A DNA stretch of 64,000 bases, taken from Prauserella marina. Its GTDB lineage: Bacteria > Actinomycetota > Actinomycetes > Mycobacteriales > Pseudonocardiaceae. A program made the position numbers and the translations under genes. Shown here one piece after another: positions 18,556-27,125 of the stretch (positions are counted from its first letter, which is position 1; each line of letters starts with the position of its first letter). The stretch spans positions 6,611,001 to 6,675,000 of the forward strand of contig NZ_CP016353.1 of assembly GCF_002240355.1 (NCBI RefSeq). Direction: 5' to 3'. Under the pieces are notes generated by a model that had not been told where the DNA came from, ran no database searches, and worked only from the letters and a program-made list of their open reading frames with translations.

Positions 18556-19284
18556 TCAGAAACGCTCGGCGAGTGCCGTCGCGATGTCGTCCAGCCGGTC
18601 GGCGAACGGCGGGGTTCGCGATCCGGGTTCGGGAACGCTCGCCACCACGACGGTGGCCCCTTCGGCCGTGCGCTGCCGTGCGGTCGCCGTGCCTTCGGCC
18701 CACTGGAAGGAGGTCTCACCACCTTGGGGGACGAGCACGACATCGACCGTGCCGCCTTCGAAAGGCAACGCGGCGGTACGGGCGCCGGAAGGACACACCG
18801 AGGCGGGCCGAGCCGCCCCCGACGCGGTGACCGGGAGCTCGCCGGCGAGGGCGATGGCGAGCTCCCGGTCCACCTTGTCGCACCCTGCGGTGCTGCCGAC
18901 CCTGGGGTCGGTCTTCCCGTTCGACTCATCGCCCTGCTTCGGTGAGTCTTGCGGGACAACCTGTGCACTGGGATGACGCTCGGCTTCCGATTCCGGTTGC
19001 CCTGACTGATCGTTTTCCGCGTTGCCCCTCTGCGCCGTCGGTGCCGATTCGGTCTGTGGTGCGGCGGCGGTCGTCTGCTCGGAGGGAGCCGGGCCGCTGA
19101 GCACTCCGATGGCGGTCCCGACGCCGCCGAGCATGACGACGGCCGCGGCGACCCCGGCAACGATGCCGCGCCGTTTCGCGGTCGCCCTGCGCGAGGCGGT
19201 GGCGACGTCGGCGGCCGTGAAGCCGGGCGGTGGCGGCTCACCTGGCGCTTCGAGGAAAAGCCCCTCAAGTTCCTTCTCATCCAT
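18556..19284 (-). CDS. Putative membrane anti-sigma factor of the SigE-type sigma factor
   Basis: The 242-residue protein begins at ATG 19284, which overlaps the sigma gene stop by eight bases. A cytoplasmic N-terminus (about 1-37, EAPGEPPPPGFTAADVATASRR) is followed by one membrane helix (about 40-62, IVAGVAAAVVMLGGVGTAIG). Next come a polar disordered linker rich in Q/E/S/P and an outer globular part with paired Cys (TAGCDK, ASVCPSG). There is no zinc HxxxCxxC motif. The coupling and topology suggest that it sequesters the sigma factor and senses an envelope signal. That role is inferred from context. Confidence 0.78.
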   Translation of the reverse strand: MDEKELEGLFLEAPGEPPPPGFTAADVATASRRATAKRRGIVAGVAAAVVMLGGVGTAIGVLSGPAPSEQTTAAAPQTESAPTAQRGNAENDQSGQPESEAERHPSAQVVPQDSPKQGDESNGKTDPRVGSTAGCDKVDRELAIALAGELPVTASGAARPASVCPSGARTAALPFEGGTVDVVLVPQGGETSFQWAEGTATARQRTAEGATVVVASVPEPGSRTPPFADRLDDIATALAERF

Positions 19285-19786
19285 GCGTCTCCACCTCCTC
19301 GCCAAGCACGTCACGCAGGTGTGCGAGCCCCCGCGCGGTCTGGCTCTTGACGTTGCCCTCGCTGCATCCGAGTACCTTCGCGACACCGCTGACGTCGAGC
19401 CCCTCGAAATACCGCAGCACCAGCACCGCCCGCTGCCGTGGAGGCACCCTGCGCAATCCCGCGAGCAGGTCTTCCCTCGTCGCGACTCGATCGGCGAGTT
19501 GCTCACCCCGTGGTGGCGGTTCGGGCAGTTCGTCCGACTGCCGTTCCCTCCTCCACGGCCTTCGCGACTCGTCGATCGCGGCCCTGACCAACGTCGTGCG
19601 CACGTACGCGTCGGTCGCCGCCCTGTCGCGGATCTTGCGCCAGCGACGGTGCAGCGCGACGAACGCGGTCTGCGCGAGATCGTCGGCGCGGTGCCAGTCA
19701 CCGCAGAGCATGTACGCGGTCCTGCGCACGGAGTCCCGCTTGGCAGCGAAGTACTCCGCGAACTCCTGCTCATCGCGGTGATCCAC
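19277..19786 (-). CDS. SigE-family ECF RNA polymerase sigma factor
   Basis: The 169-residue protein has sigma region 2 (about 10-75; EFAEYFAAKRDSVRRTAYMLCGDWHRADDLAQTAF, the last part being the core-binding 2.2 segment). It also has region 4 (about 105-160; LRRVPPRQRAVLVLRYFEGLDVSGVAKVLGCSEGNVKS). No extra C-terminal sensor domain is present. It heads a two-gene operon with the membrane protein downstream, the usual sigma/anti-sigma order. Its promoter would lie in 19787-19919, shared with the divergent aldolase gene. Confidence 0.94.
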   Translation of the reverse strand: MDHRDEQEFAEYFAAKRDSVRRTAYMLCGDWHRADDLAQTAFVALHRRWRKIRDRAATDAYVRTTLVRAAIDESRRPWRRERQSDELPEPPPRGEQLADRVATREDLLAGLRRVPPRQRAVLVLRYFEGLDVSGVAKVLGCSEGNVKSQTARGLAHLRDVLGEEVETHG

Positions 19787-19919
19787 GCGGATGGTCTCCG
19801 GTCGTTCGTGTTGTCGGTAGGAGAGACGGAAATACTGCCATCAACGGTTGCACGCCGGGGCAAGCGAGCGCGGGCAAGCACCATTGTGAGATCAACTCAC
19901 GATGTGATGTGATCCAACC

Positions 19920-20960
19920 GTGACCTCCGAGACAGCCGATACGTCCGCGACCATCGATTTCCGCTCGGACACCATCACCAGACCCGACGAGGCAATGCGC
20001 TCGGCCATGGCGAAGGCCGAGGTCGGCGACAACGTGATCGACACGGACCCCACGGTCGCCGAACTGGAGGAGCGGGCGGCGGCGACGCTCGGCATGCAGG
20101 CCGCGCTGTGGACTCCGAGCGGGACCATGGCCAACCTCGTCGCGCTCTGCGTTCACCTGAGGAGAGGCGATCGCTTTCTCGCGACCCGCGACGCGCACGT
20201 GCTCGCCAACGAACTCGGCTCGGGGGCCTGGCTCGCCGGTGGCATGCCGGAGGCGCTCGAACACGACGCGGGCCCAGGCAGACCGTCCCCCAGCGCCGTC
20301 AAGAAGGCGGCAGGCCCGCGAAAAGCGCCCTACTACGCGTTGCGCACCACCCTGCTGTGCCTCGAGAACAGCCACAACGCGGCGGGCGGCGCTATCACTC
20401 CGCCCGACGAGCACGCCCAGCTCGTCGCCACGGCGAGGGCCACGGGGCTTCGCGTTCACCTCGACGGCGCGAGGCTGTGGAACGCGGCGGCGGCGCTCGG
20501 GCTCCCTCCAGCCGCGCTCACCGTCGGCGTCGACAGCGTCTCCGCGTGCTTCAGCAAGGGGCTGGGCGCGCCGGTCGGCTCCGTGCTCGCCGGTGGCGAG
20601 GACTTCGTGGCGCACGCCCGCAGGATCCGGCAGATGCTCGGCGGCGGGGTCAGGCAGGGCGGAGTACTCGCCGCGGCCTGTCTCGTCGCGCTGGGCAGGG
20701 TCAGTAGCCTCAAGGATGATCACGCCAACGCCACCGCACTCGCCTCAGGACTGCGCGAGTGCGGCTGGGACACGACGGAACCGGAGACGAACATCGTGCT
20801 TGCCACCGTTCCCGACGTCGCGCTGACCATCGACCGGCTCCGCGCGGCAGGCATCCTGACGCTGCCCATGGCAGGAAAGGTCCGCTTCGTCACCCACCGC
20901 GACGTGACCTCGGCCGATGTCGCCGAGACGCTGCGCAGGATCAAGGCGGGGCCACGATGA
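19920..20960 (+). CDS. ltaE: Low-specificity L-threonine aldolase
   Basis: This 346-residue PLP enzyme of the beta-eliminating lyase family cleaves threonine or allo-threonine to glycine and acetaldehyde. It shows DFRSDTITRPDEAMRSAMA at the N-terminus, GDNVIDTDPTVAELE, the Asp in HLDGARLWNAA, and the Schiff-base Lys in CFSKGLGAPVGS. GTG 19920 is the only good start near the normal N-terminus. Its stop overlaps the next gene by four bases (ATGA), so the two form an operon. Substrate preference among beta-hydroxy amino acids is not known. Confidence 0.93.
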   Translation: MTSETADTSATIDFRSDTITRPDEAMRSAMAKAEVGDNVIDTDPTVAELEERAAATLGMQAALWTPSGTMANLVALCVHLRRGDRFLATRDAHVLANELGSGAWLAGGMPEALEHDAGPGRPSPSAVKKAAGPRKAPYYALRTTLLCLENSHNAAGGAITPPDEHAQLVATARATGLRVHLDGARLWNAAAALGLPPAALTVGVDSVSACFSKGLGAPVGSVLAGGEDFVAHARRIRQMLGGGVRQGGVLAAACLVALGRVSSLKDDHANATALASGLRECGWDTTEPETNIVLATVPDVALTIDRLRAAGILTLPMAGKVRFVTHRDVTSADVAETLRRIKAGPR

Positions 20961-21538
20961 GCACCCGCTGGGTCGTTTTCGACTACGGCGAGGTGATCAG
21001 CACTCGCACGGTCGCGCTTCCGGCGATGGCGAGGTTGCTGGACGTACCTCCGAGGCCGTTCACGGCCGCGTACTGGGCGCACAGGGATGCCTACGACCGC
21101 GGCGGTACCGACGAGGATTTCTGGCAGGCCATCGCGGACACGCTCGGGATCGCCGTCGGCGAGGCGACCGTCGCCGAGCTGACCGAGCTGGACATCCAGG
21201 GCTGGTCGAGGGTCGAGCCGGACACGCTCGACATGCTCTCGGCTCTCGCTGAGGCGGGCACCCCGCTCGCGCTGCTTTCCAACGCGCCGACGTCGTTCGC
21301 CAGGTTCGCCGAACGGCAGCCGTGGGCGCAGCGGTTCAGGGTGAGGGTCTTCTCCGGCGATGTCGGCGTCGCCAAGCCGGACGAGGAGATCTTCTCGATC
21401 CTGCTCGCGAAACTCGAAGCGGCACCGGAGGACTGCTTGTTCTTCGACGACCGGCAGGCCAACGTCGACGCCGCGAGGACGGTCGGGCTACGGGCTCACC
21501 GCTGGAGCAACACGAAAGAGGCACACGCGGTGCTGTGA
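20957..21538 (+). CDS. HAD-superfamily hydrolase
   Basis: The 193-residue protein has the HAD motifs, although motif I is altered: VVFDYGEVIS has the first Asp followed by Tyr-Gly instead of Asp-x-Asp. This is typical of the epoxide-hydrolase-N/YihX-like phosphatase group. Motif II is LLSNAPTS, motif III is KPDEEIF and motif IV is FFDDRQANVDAA. It is translationally coupled to the threonine aldolase gene, so a role near amino-acid or aldehyde metabolism is possible. The substrate is unknown. Confidence 0.92.
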   Translation: MSTRWVVFDYGEVISTRTVALPAMARLLDVPPRPFTAAYWAHRDAYDRGGTDEDFWQAIADTLGIAVGEATVAELTELDIQGWSRVEPDTLDMLSALAEAGTPLALLSNAPTSFARFAERQPWAQRFRVRVFSGDVGVAKPDEEIFSILLAKLEAAPEDCLFFDDRQANVDAARTVGLRAHRWSNTKEAHAVL

Positions 21539-21542
21539 CCAG

Positions 21543-21896
21543 TCATGACGCGAGGCCGAGGAGGACCGCGTTGGCGACCGCGAGCACACCGAGGGTCGCC
21601 GCGGGAGAAGCGAGGGCGATGGGGTCTTTGCTCCGCACGTGCCGGAAAACGGTGGCGACCATCATCGCCACCAGCCCGATGGAGGCCGCGAGCGCGAATG
21701 GCTTGATCCAGAAACCGACGATCAGGCCGGCCGCCGCGGCGAGTTCCACGGCACCGACCACCCGGTTGTTCGCTCGCGACAGACCGAGATGAGCCGCGTA
21801 TCCCCGTAACGGCTCCACCCCGGCCAATCGCGCGCCACCCGCGCCGACGAACGCCATCGTCAGCAGAAGCGAAAGCACCCCGATGACGATCGACAT
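21543..21896 (-). CDS. DoxX-family membrane protein
   Basis: The 117-residue protein has four predicted membrane helices: MSIVIGVLSLLLTMAFVGAG, then VVGAVELAAAAGLIVGF, IGLVAMMVATVF and ATLGVLAVANAVLLG. The pattern GxxKLxGxxP...GxxE is degenerate but recognisable as DoxX/DoxD (ARLAGVEPLRGY, GAVELAAAAGL). The exact function in actinobacteria is not settled; members have been linked to thiol or quinone redox. Its end is four bases from the HAD gene end (convergent). It probably forms a unit with the small membrane protein upstream. Confidence 0.85.
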   Translation of the reverse strand: MSIVIGVLSLLLTMAFVGAGGARLAGVEPLRGYAAHLGLSRANNRVVGAVELAAAAGLIVGFWIKPFALAASIGLVAMMVATVFRHVRSKDPIALASPAATLGVLAVANAVLLGLAS

Positions 21897-21909
21897 GCGC
21901 GGCGTCGGC

Positions 21910-22095
21910 TCAGGGGCGAATCTGCTTCTTGTTTCCGCTGCCCTTGATGGCGCCGTAGGCAGCCGCGCCGAGGAAGGCGGCGCCCGCGACGATCGCGATC
22001 CAGAACACGGCCTTGACGAGGAAGCCGACGACGGAGCCGATCACCATGAACGCGACCCACGCCAGTAGCAGACCCCCGACGATCTTCCAGAACAT
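21910..22095 (-). CDS. Small two-helix membrane protein, 61 residues
   Basis: The sequence MFWKIVGGLLLAWVAFMVIGS gives one helix and KAVFWIAIVAGAAFLGAAAYG a second; the tail is basic (GSGNKKQIRP). An excellent ribosome site, GGAGGAAAGG, lies seven bases before the ATG, which supports a real gene. It lies 13 bases upstream of the doxX-like gene on the same strand. I do not recognise a family with a known function. Confidence 0.75.
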   Translation of the reverse strand: MFWKIVGGLLLAWVAFMVIGSVVGFLVKAVFWIAIVAGAAFLGAAAYGAIKGSGNKKQIRP

Positions 22096-22181
22096 GACCT
22101 TTCCTCCGCTGAGTCCGAGTGCTTTCTGTCCACCTCAGGTTGTCACGTCGAGGACGGGAAAGCTCCTCGCCCGGCCAACGT

Positions 22182-23375
22182 TCAGGGAAAAGCCGGGGTT
22201 CCCCCGGAGTGGGGCAGCCAGGCTCCCAGCCGACGAACACCCTCCGTGACATCGGCGGTCGCACCGGCAAAGGAAAACCGCACGAACCGGCCTCCTTCCT
22301 CGGGATCGAAGTCGATACCGGGAGTAATGGCGACCCCGGTATCGGCAAGCAGCCGCTGACACCAGCCGAGGCTGTCGTCGGTGTGCTCCGAGACGTCGAC
22401 GTAGGCGTAGAAGGCGCCGTCGACCGGCGCCACCTTGTCGAGCCCCAGCGAGGAAAGGCCGTCGAGCAGCAGGTCACGGTTGGTGCGGTAGTGCGCGACA
22501 TGCCCGTCCAGTTCCGCGTAGGACTCTTCGGTGAAGGCGGCGACGGCCGCCTGCTGGGCGAGCGCGGGAGGGCAGATGTTGAAGTTGCCGGTCAGCACGT
22601 CCACCGCACGGTGCAGGCGCTGGGGAACCAGCATCCAGCCGAGCCGCCAGCCCGTCATCGCGAAGTACTTCGAGAACGAGCCGAGCACCAGTGACTCCGG
22701 CGCGGTCCGCCACGCGCAGCCGACCTCGGTTCCGTAGGAAATACCGTGGTAGATCTCGTCGCTGATGAGCTGGACGCCGCGAGCCGAGCACCAGTCGGCG
22801 ATCGCGGCGAGTTCACCGGTGCCGAGCATCGTTCCGGTCGGATTGCTCGGGCTCGCGACGATGAGTCCGCTGATGGGACCGAGTTCGTCGAGCAGTTCCG
22901 TCGTCGGCTGAAATCTCGTGCTCTCGTCGGTGCCGAACTCGACGACCTCGCAACCGAGTGCCGTGAGCAGGTTGCGGTAGGCGGGGTAGCCGGGTCTCGC
23001 CATGGCGACCCTGTCGCCTGCCTCGAAAGCGGCAAGGAACGACAGCAGAAAACCACCGGATGAACCGGTGGTGATGATGACGTCCTTCGGCTGAACGTCG
23101 AGTCCGTACGAGCGGACGTAGTGCCCCGCGACGGCTTCCCTGAGTTCGGGGACGCCGAGTTGCACCGTGTACCCGAGGTCGCCGCCACGCAGCGCTCGCT
23201 CCGCGGCGGCGACCACCGGCTTCGGCGCGCCGGCTGTCGGCTGGCCCGCGCACAACGCGATGACGTCACCGTGCGTGCGTTGCCTGGCCTGTGCTGCCGA
23301 AAGCACCTCCATCACGTGGAAGGGCGCGACTTCGGCGCGGCGCGCCGGGCCGGGGAGCGGGGCGAAGTCGACCAT
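22182..23375 (-). CDS. PLP-dependent class I/II aminotransferase
   Basis: The 397-residue protein is a fold-type I aminotransferase: ALCAGQPTAGAPKPV, the cofactor loop TTGSSGGFLLSF, SPSNPTGTMLG, the Asp/Tyr pair in LISDEIYHGISYG, and the Schiff-base Lys in SFSKYFAMTGWRLGW. It belongs to the AspC/tyrosine-type group, acting on an unknown amino acid. ATG 23375 follows TACAGT by six bases, so translation probably starts at the 5-prime end of the mRNA. The start gives the usual N-terminal length. Confidence 0.94.
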   Translation of the reverse strand: MVDFAPLPGPARRAEVAPFHVMEVLSAAQARQRTHGDVIALCAGQPTAGAPKPVVAAAERALRGGDLGYTVQLGVPELREAVAGHYVRSYGLDVQPKDVIITTGSSGGFLLSFLAAFEAGDRVAMARPGYPAYRNLLTALGCEVVEFGTDESTRFQPTTELLDELGPISGLIVASPSNPTGTMLGTGELAAIADWCSARGVQLISDEIYHGISYGTEVGCAWRTAPESLVLGSFSKYFAMTGWRLGWMLVPQRLHRAVDVLTGNFNICPPALAQQAAVAAFTEESYAELDGHVAHYRTNRDLLLDGLSSLGLDKVAPVDGAFYAYVDVSEHTDDSLGWCQRLLADTGVAITPGIDFDPEEGGRFVRFSFAGATADVTEGVRRLGAWLPHSGGTPAFP

Positions 23376-23427
23376 GCGGTCACTGTAGGACCTCACGACG
23401 ACCTCGCTCCGCCCCCTTCCCGCTCGG

Positions 23428-23784
23428 TCAGTTCGGGCTGTCGGCCGATGCCGGGGTGTTCGGCGTGTTGGGGCTGACCGGGCTGTTGGCGGTGTTCGGG
23501 CTGTTGGGGCTGTTCGGCGTGTTCGGGCTGTTGGCCGTGTTCGCGGTGTTGGCGCTGTTGGCCGTGTTCGCGCTGGCCGCCGTTCCTGGGCTGTTGACGC
23601 TCGCGCTGTCCACCGCACCGGCGGCACCGTTGCTGTGGTCGACGAGTTGCACGCTCGATGGCGAACGCTGGTCGTTGAGCTGGACGTCGGCCGACGCGGT
23701 TCCGGCGACGGCGATCAGGCCACCGACTCCGGCAGCGGCGGCTGCCCCCGTGATGACGGCCCAGCGGCGCTTGATGTTTGCCAT
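23428..23784 (-). CDS. Secreted low-complexity Ser/Pro/Asn/Thr repeat protein
   Basis: The 118-residue product has a clear signal peptide (MANIKRRWAVITGAAAAAGVG ... GTASA, cleavage near 32). A short unique part follows (DVQLNDQRSPSSVQL), then from about residue 66 a run of tripeptides x-A/P-N such as SPN, TAN and TPN to the end. ATG 23784 is supported by a strong purine-rich ribosome site (GGGAAAGGAAAAGG). Asn every third residue with alternating S/T and P/A suggests an extended, hydrophilic wall-side filament or stalk. No cysteine, hydrophobic anchor or sortase motif is visible. I know no family for it. Confidence 0.75.
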   Translation of the reverse strand: MANIKRRWAVITGAAAAAGVGGLIAVAGTASADVQLNDQRSPSSVQLVDHSNGAAGAVDSASVNSPGTAASANTANSANTANTANSPNTPNSPNSPNTANSPVSPNTPNTPASADSPN

Positions 23785-23831
23785 GTTCCTTTTCCTTTCC
23801 CTCAGAATTCCCGTGAGCGGGACGTTCTTCC

Positions 23832-25010
23832 TCACGCGGCGAGCGGTTGCCCACCGGAGTTCCAGCGATCGGCGAGAGCGAGGCGCTCCCTGATCGCGTC
23901 CTGCCAGCCCGCTTGCCTGACCCGGTGTGGGCCGGTGGCGAGGGAGAGCACGACGGCGGCCACCCTCGCTCGCAGCACGCGGGGGTCCCAGTGCCGTTCG
24001 AACGCACCGAGACAGCGGTCGAGATAGCCGGTTATGGCCTGCTGACCTGGATTGAGCTGCGCGAGTACGGCGAGGTGGCCGAGCAGGCAGGCCGGATCGT
24101 CGTAGCCGTCACCCCCGTGCGCCGTGTCGATGTCGAGCAGTGCGCTGAACCGGTCACCCGCGACGAGGAGCTGGCTTTCGTAGAAGTCGCCGTGGACGGG
24201 CACGCACCTGCCGGTGACGGTGCCGACGGCGTCCACCGCGTCGGCGATGCGATGTGCCTGGGAACCGGCTTCCGGCAACACGCCGGCGACGGCGTCGGCG
24301 TAATGCCTAGCCAGCTCCGCCCACCCCCGCCTCGGCTTCCTGGTGACGAAGGCGGTGGGCAACCCCCCGAGCAGGTCGACGATCAGCTCGGGGTCCGGCA
24401 GCGCGGTTTCGCCTGCCAGCAACAGTTCCTGGAGCGAGCGTCCCGGCTTCCCCGCGAGCACGAGCAAGCCGTCGTCGGTCCAGCCGAGGCTTTCCGGCAC
24501 GAGCGCGTGCTCGGCGGCGCGGTGAAGTTCGTGGAGTTCGCCGACCTTCGAAGGACGCAACACCTTGACGAAAAGGCTCGTCGTGCTGGTCCTGACCTCG
24601 ACGACGGCCCTTCTCGTCGGGCGGTAGGCCCGCACCGTGAGCGCGACCGGCTCGTCACCGAGCCCCATGCTCGCGACGAGCGCCCGCATGCGTTGCGGGT
24701 CACACGCCGCCGCGAGACCGGGCAGCGCGGGGTCGTGGGGAAACCGCCACACGCCGACCTCGTGCTGCCCGTCGGACATCCGCAGCGCCGCCGCCATGTG
24801 CCTGCCGACACCGGCGCCGAAGGTCTCCTCCGTCGTCGAACCGTCAGGCCAGTCGAGGCCGACGGTCGCGGTCAGCGCCCTCGTCGATCCATTGTGGACG
24901 TCGAGGTAGGTGCACTGCCACCGCGTCGCGGTGGCACCGGCCACCTCGGCGGCCGTCGCGAAGAGCAGACCGAGGTCGGTCTCGCTCGGCAGCCATCCGG
25001 ATTCGCTCAT
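23832..25010 (-). CDS. Aminoglycoside-phosphotransferase-fold protein with N-terminal cap
   Basis: The 392-residue protein has an N-terminal domain (about 1-110) of unknown type and a C-terminal APH/choline-kinase-like fold. The fold shows SLFVKVLRP (nucleotide Lys), the catalytic loop VPVHGDFYESQLLV, and the metal Asp segment ALLDIDTAHGGDGYDDPA. In the loop the usual Asn after HGDxxxxN is Gln, which is tolerated in some family members. It probably phosphorylates a small alcohol or sugar; maltokinase-like proteins share the plan of an extra N-terminal cap. It is a single gene, 47 bases from the repeat protein gene. Confidence 0.82.
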   Translation of the reverse strand: MSESGWLPSETDLGLLFATAAEVAGATATRWQCTYLDVHNGSTRALTATVGLDWPDGSTTEETFGAGVGRHMAAALRMSDGQHEVGVWRFPHDPALPGLAAACDPQRMRALVASMGLGDEPVALTVRAYRPTRRAVVEVRTSTTSLFVKVLRPSKVGELHELHRAAEHALVPESLGWTDDGLLVLAGKPGRSLQELLLAGETALPDPELIVDLLGGLPTAFVTRKPRRGWAELARHYADAVAGVLPEAGSQAHRIADAVDAVGTVTGRCVPVHGDFYESQLLVAGDRFSALLDIDTAHGGDGYDDPACLLGHLAVLAQLNPGQQAITGYLDRCLGAFERHWDPRVLRARVAAVVLSLATGPHRVRQAGWQDAIRERLALADRWNSGGQPLAA

Positions 25011-25067
25011 GGCACTTACGATGCTGGAGCACCGTGAATCCCTGCTGAGCGTCGGATTAAAGGACCT

Positions 25068-25607
25068 TCATCGAAGGCAGGCGTCCACGGCCGTCGACCT
25101 GAGCCCCGGATGTCCCTCGAACCCGCCGTAGCGATCGAACGTGTACCGAACGCAGGCGATGATGTTGTCCACCGGATCGTAGATATCGTCGTGACCAGCG
25201 AGTTTGTAGACCTGGAACGTGGGGTCGATGCATTGCATCAGCCCTTTCGACGGTGTTCCCCTCGCCGCGTTGCTGTCCCAGTCGTTGATGGCGTGTGGAT
25301 CTCCGCCCGACTCCTGCTCGATGATCGTCCAGATCTCGTCGACGTCGTCCTCGGTGACCGAGATCCCATTCGCTCGCAGCGTCTTGATCGCCTCGCGAAT
25401 CCACTGCTCCACGTTGCCGGGCGGGGGACCGCTTTCCGGAGGGCCACCGCTCGGACCAAGTCCACCCGCATCCGGGTACCCGTGCGATTCGGTCAGTACG
25501 GGTGGCAGTGCCTCAGGTGAGAGCGCCGTCGAAAAGCCACCGTCTATTTCGGTCTTCATGAGCTCCCGCGCTCTGCTGATGGCCGCATCGGATTCGTTGC
25601 CCCTCAA
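25068..25607 (-). CDS. Lytic-transglycosylase (SLT-fold) domain protein
   Basis: The C-terminal 110 residues form a goose-type/SLT lysozyme domain: the catalytic Glu in IWTIIEQESGGDPHAIN, SKGLMQCIDPTF and DNIIACVRYTFDRYGG. It should cleave peptidoglycan with formation of 1,6-anhydroMurNAc. The N-terminal 75 residues are a short helical part plus a Gly/Pro linker with no signal peptide. TTG 25607 is the first start after an in-frame stop at about 25713, and no better start exists. Export may use another route such as a type VII system; this is inference. It is downstream of purD on the same strand. Confidence 0.8.
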   Translation of the reverse strand: MRGNESDAAISRARELMKTEIDGGFSTALSPEALPPVLTESHGYPDAGGLGPSGGPPESGPPPGNVEQWIREAIKTLRANGISVTEDDVDEIWTIIEQESGGDPHAINDWDSNAARGTPSKGLMQCIDPTFQVYKLAGHDDIYDPVDNIIACVRYTFDRYGGFEGHPGLRSTAVDACLR

Positions 25608-25723
25608 CCCGATGTGTGTCCCCCGTTCGACGTACCAGTACGCCCAGTGGTTCCTGGCGCGGCACAGCGCGGCGGTACCTGCGCCGATCCGTGGGACGGT
25701 CGGGAACGCCTGCTATTCGGCGC

Positions 25724-26986
25724 CTATTCGCTGGGAACCGCGACGGCGCCGCGAGCGGCCAGCGCGGCGATGTCGGTGCGGTAGTGCGCGCCGAGCAGGC
25801 GAACCTTGCCGACGCGCTCGTAAGCCTCTTCGCGCGCGGCTTCGAGGTCGTCGCCCGTGCCGACGACGGAAAGCACCCTGCCGCCGTTGGAGACCACGGC
25901 GCCGTCGTCCCGCCGCCGGGTTCCCGCGTGCAGGACACCTTCGGCCTCACTGCCCGTGATGACATCGCCAGTACGGGGAACTCCGGGATATCCTTCCGCG
26001 GCCATGACGACGGTGACGGCAGCTCCTTCCGCCCATTCCAGCGGCGGCTGCTCGGCGAGCGTTCCCCGCGCCGTCGCGTTCAGCAACGTGACGATGGGCG
26101 TGCGCAGCAGCGCGAGCACGGCCTGGGTCTCCGGGTCGCCGAACCGGCAGTTGAACTCGATCACCTGCGGACCGTCCGCGGTCAGCGCGAGCCCCGCGTA
26201 CAGCAGTCCCGAGAAGGCCGCGTCCCTCGCCACGAGTTCGTCGACGACGGGTTGCACGATGGTGGCGACGACGTCGTCGACCAGGTCGGCGGGCGCCCAC
26301 GGCAGCGGCGCGTACGCGCCCATACCGCCCGTGTTGGGCCCAGCGTCACCGTCGCCGACCCGCTTGAAGTCCTGTGCGGGCAACAGCGGGACGACCGTCC
26401 TGCCGTCGACAAAGCAGAACAGCGAGGCTTCCGGCCCTTCGAGAAACGATTCGAAGAGCACGGGGTGGCCACCGTCGAGCAGCATGAGCGCGTGCTTGCG
26501 GGCCTTGTCGATGTCGCTGGTGACGACGACGCCCTTGCCCGCGGCAAGCCCGTCGTCCTTGACCACCCAGGTGGGACCGAACCGCGCGAGGGTCGCATCG
26601 AGGTGCGCCGGGTTGTCGACGACCTCGCTGCGAGCCGTCGGCACCTTCGCCGCGGCCATCACGTCCTTGGCGAACGACTTGGAGCCCTCGATCCGGGCCG
26701 CCGAAGCCGAGGGGCCGAAGCACGCGATGCCTGTCTTGCGGACGGCGTCGGCCGCACCGGCGACAAGCGGCACCTCGGGGCCGATGACGACCAGGTCGGC
26801 CGACCACTGCTCGGCGACTGCCGCGATGGCGGCCGGATCGGTGAGGTCGGCACCAAGAGTCTCGGAGAGGGCAGCCGTCCCCGCGTTGCCGGGGGCACAG
26901 GCAAGCGCCGTCACCGCCGGATCGTGTGAAGCGGCGAGGACGAGGGCGTGCTCACGGGCTCCGGAGCCGATAACCAGGACGCGCAC
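25724..26986 (-). CDS. purD: Phosphoribosylamine-glycine ligase
   Basis: The 420-residue ATP-grasp enzyme joins glycine to phosphoribosylamine, the second step of purine synthesis. It shows [15 protein letters not shown] at the N-terminus, [32 protein letters not shown] for ATP binding, and [17 protein letters not shown] for metal binding near residue 290. It starts with GTG 26986. It stands alone apart from a possible link to the downstream transglycosylase gene, 116 bases away. Confidence 0.97.
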   Translation of the reverse strand: MRVLVIGSGAREHALVLAASHDPAVTALACAPGNAGTAALSETLGADLTDPAAIAAVAEQWSADLVVIGPEVPLVAGAADAVRKTGIACFGPSASAARIEGSKSFAKDVMAAAKVPTARSEVVDNPAHLDATLARFGPTWVVKDDGLAAGKGVVVTSDIDKARKHALMLLDGGHPVLFESFLEGPEASLFCFVDGRTVVPLLPAQDFKRVGDGDAGPNTGGMGAYAPLPWAPADLVDDVVATIVQPVVDELVARDAAFSGLLYAGLALTADGPQVIEFNCRFGDPETQAVLALLRTPIVTLLNATARGTLAEQPPLEWAEGAAVTVVMAAEGYPGVPRTGDVITGSEAEGVLHAGTRRRDDGAVVSNGGRVLSVVGTGDDLEAAREEAYERVGKVRLLGAHYRTDIAALAARGAVAVPSE

Positions 26987-27125
26987 GGGTGTTGAGGGTA
27001 ATCGGGAACGGTCGCCGTCCGTTCACCGGCATGTCCCCTTCGCGCCGTTCGCGCATCACCACGTGGTCGCGACGGCGAGCGAACGTGACCGGGTGGCCCC
27101 ACCAACCCCAGCGAGAGAGGCAGAA

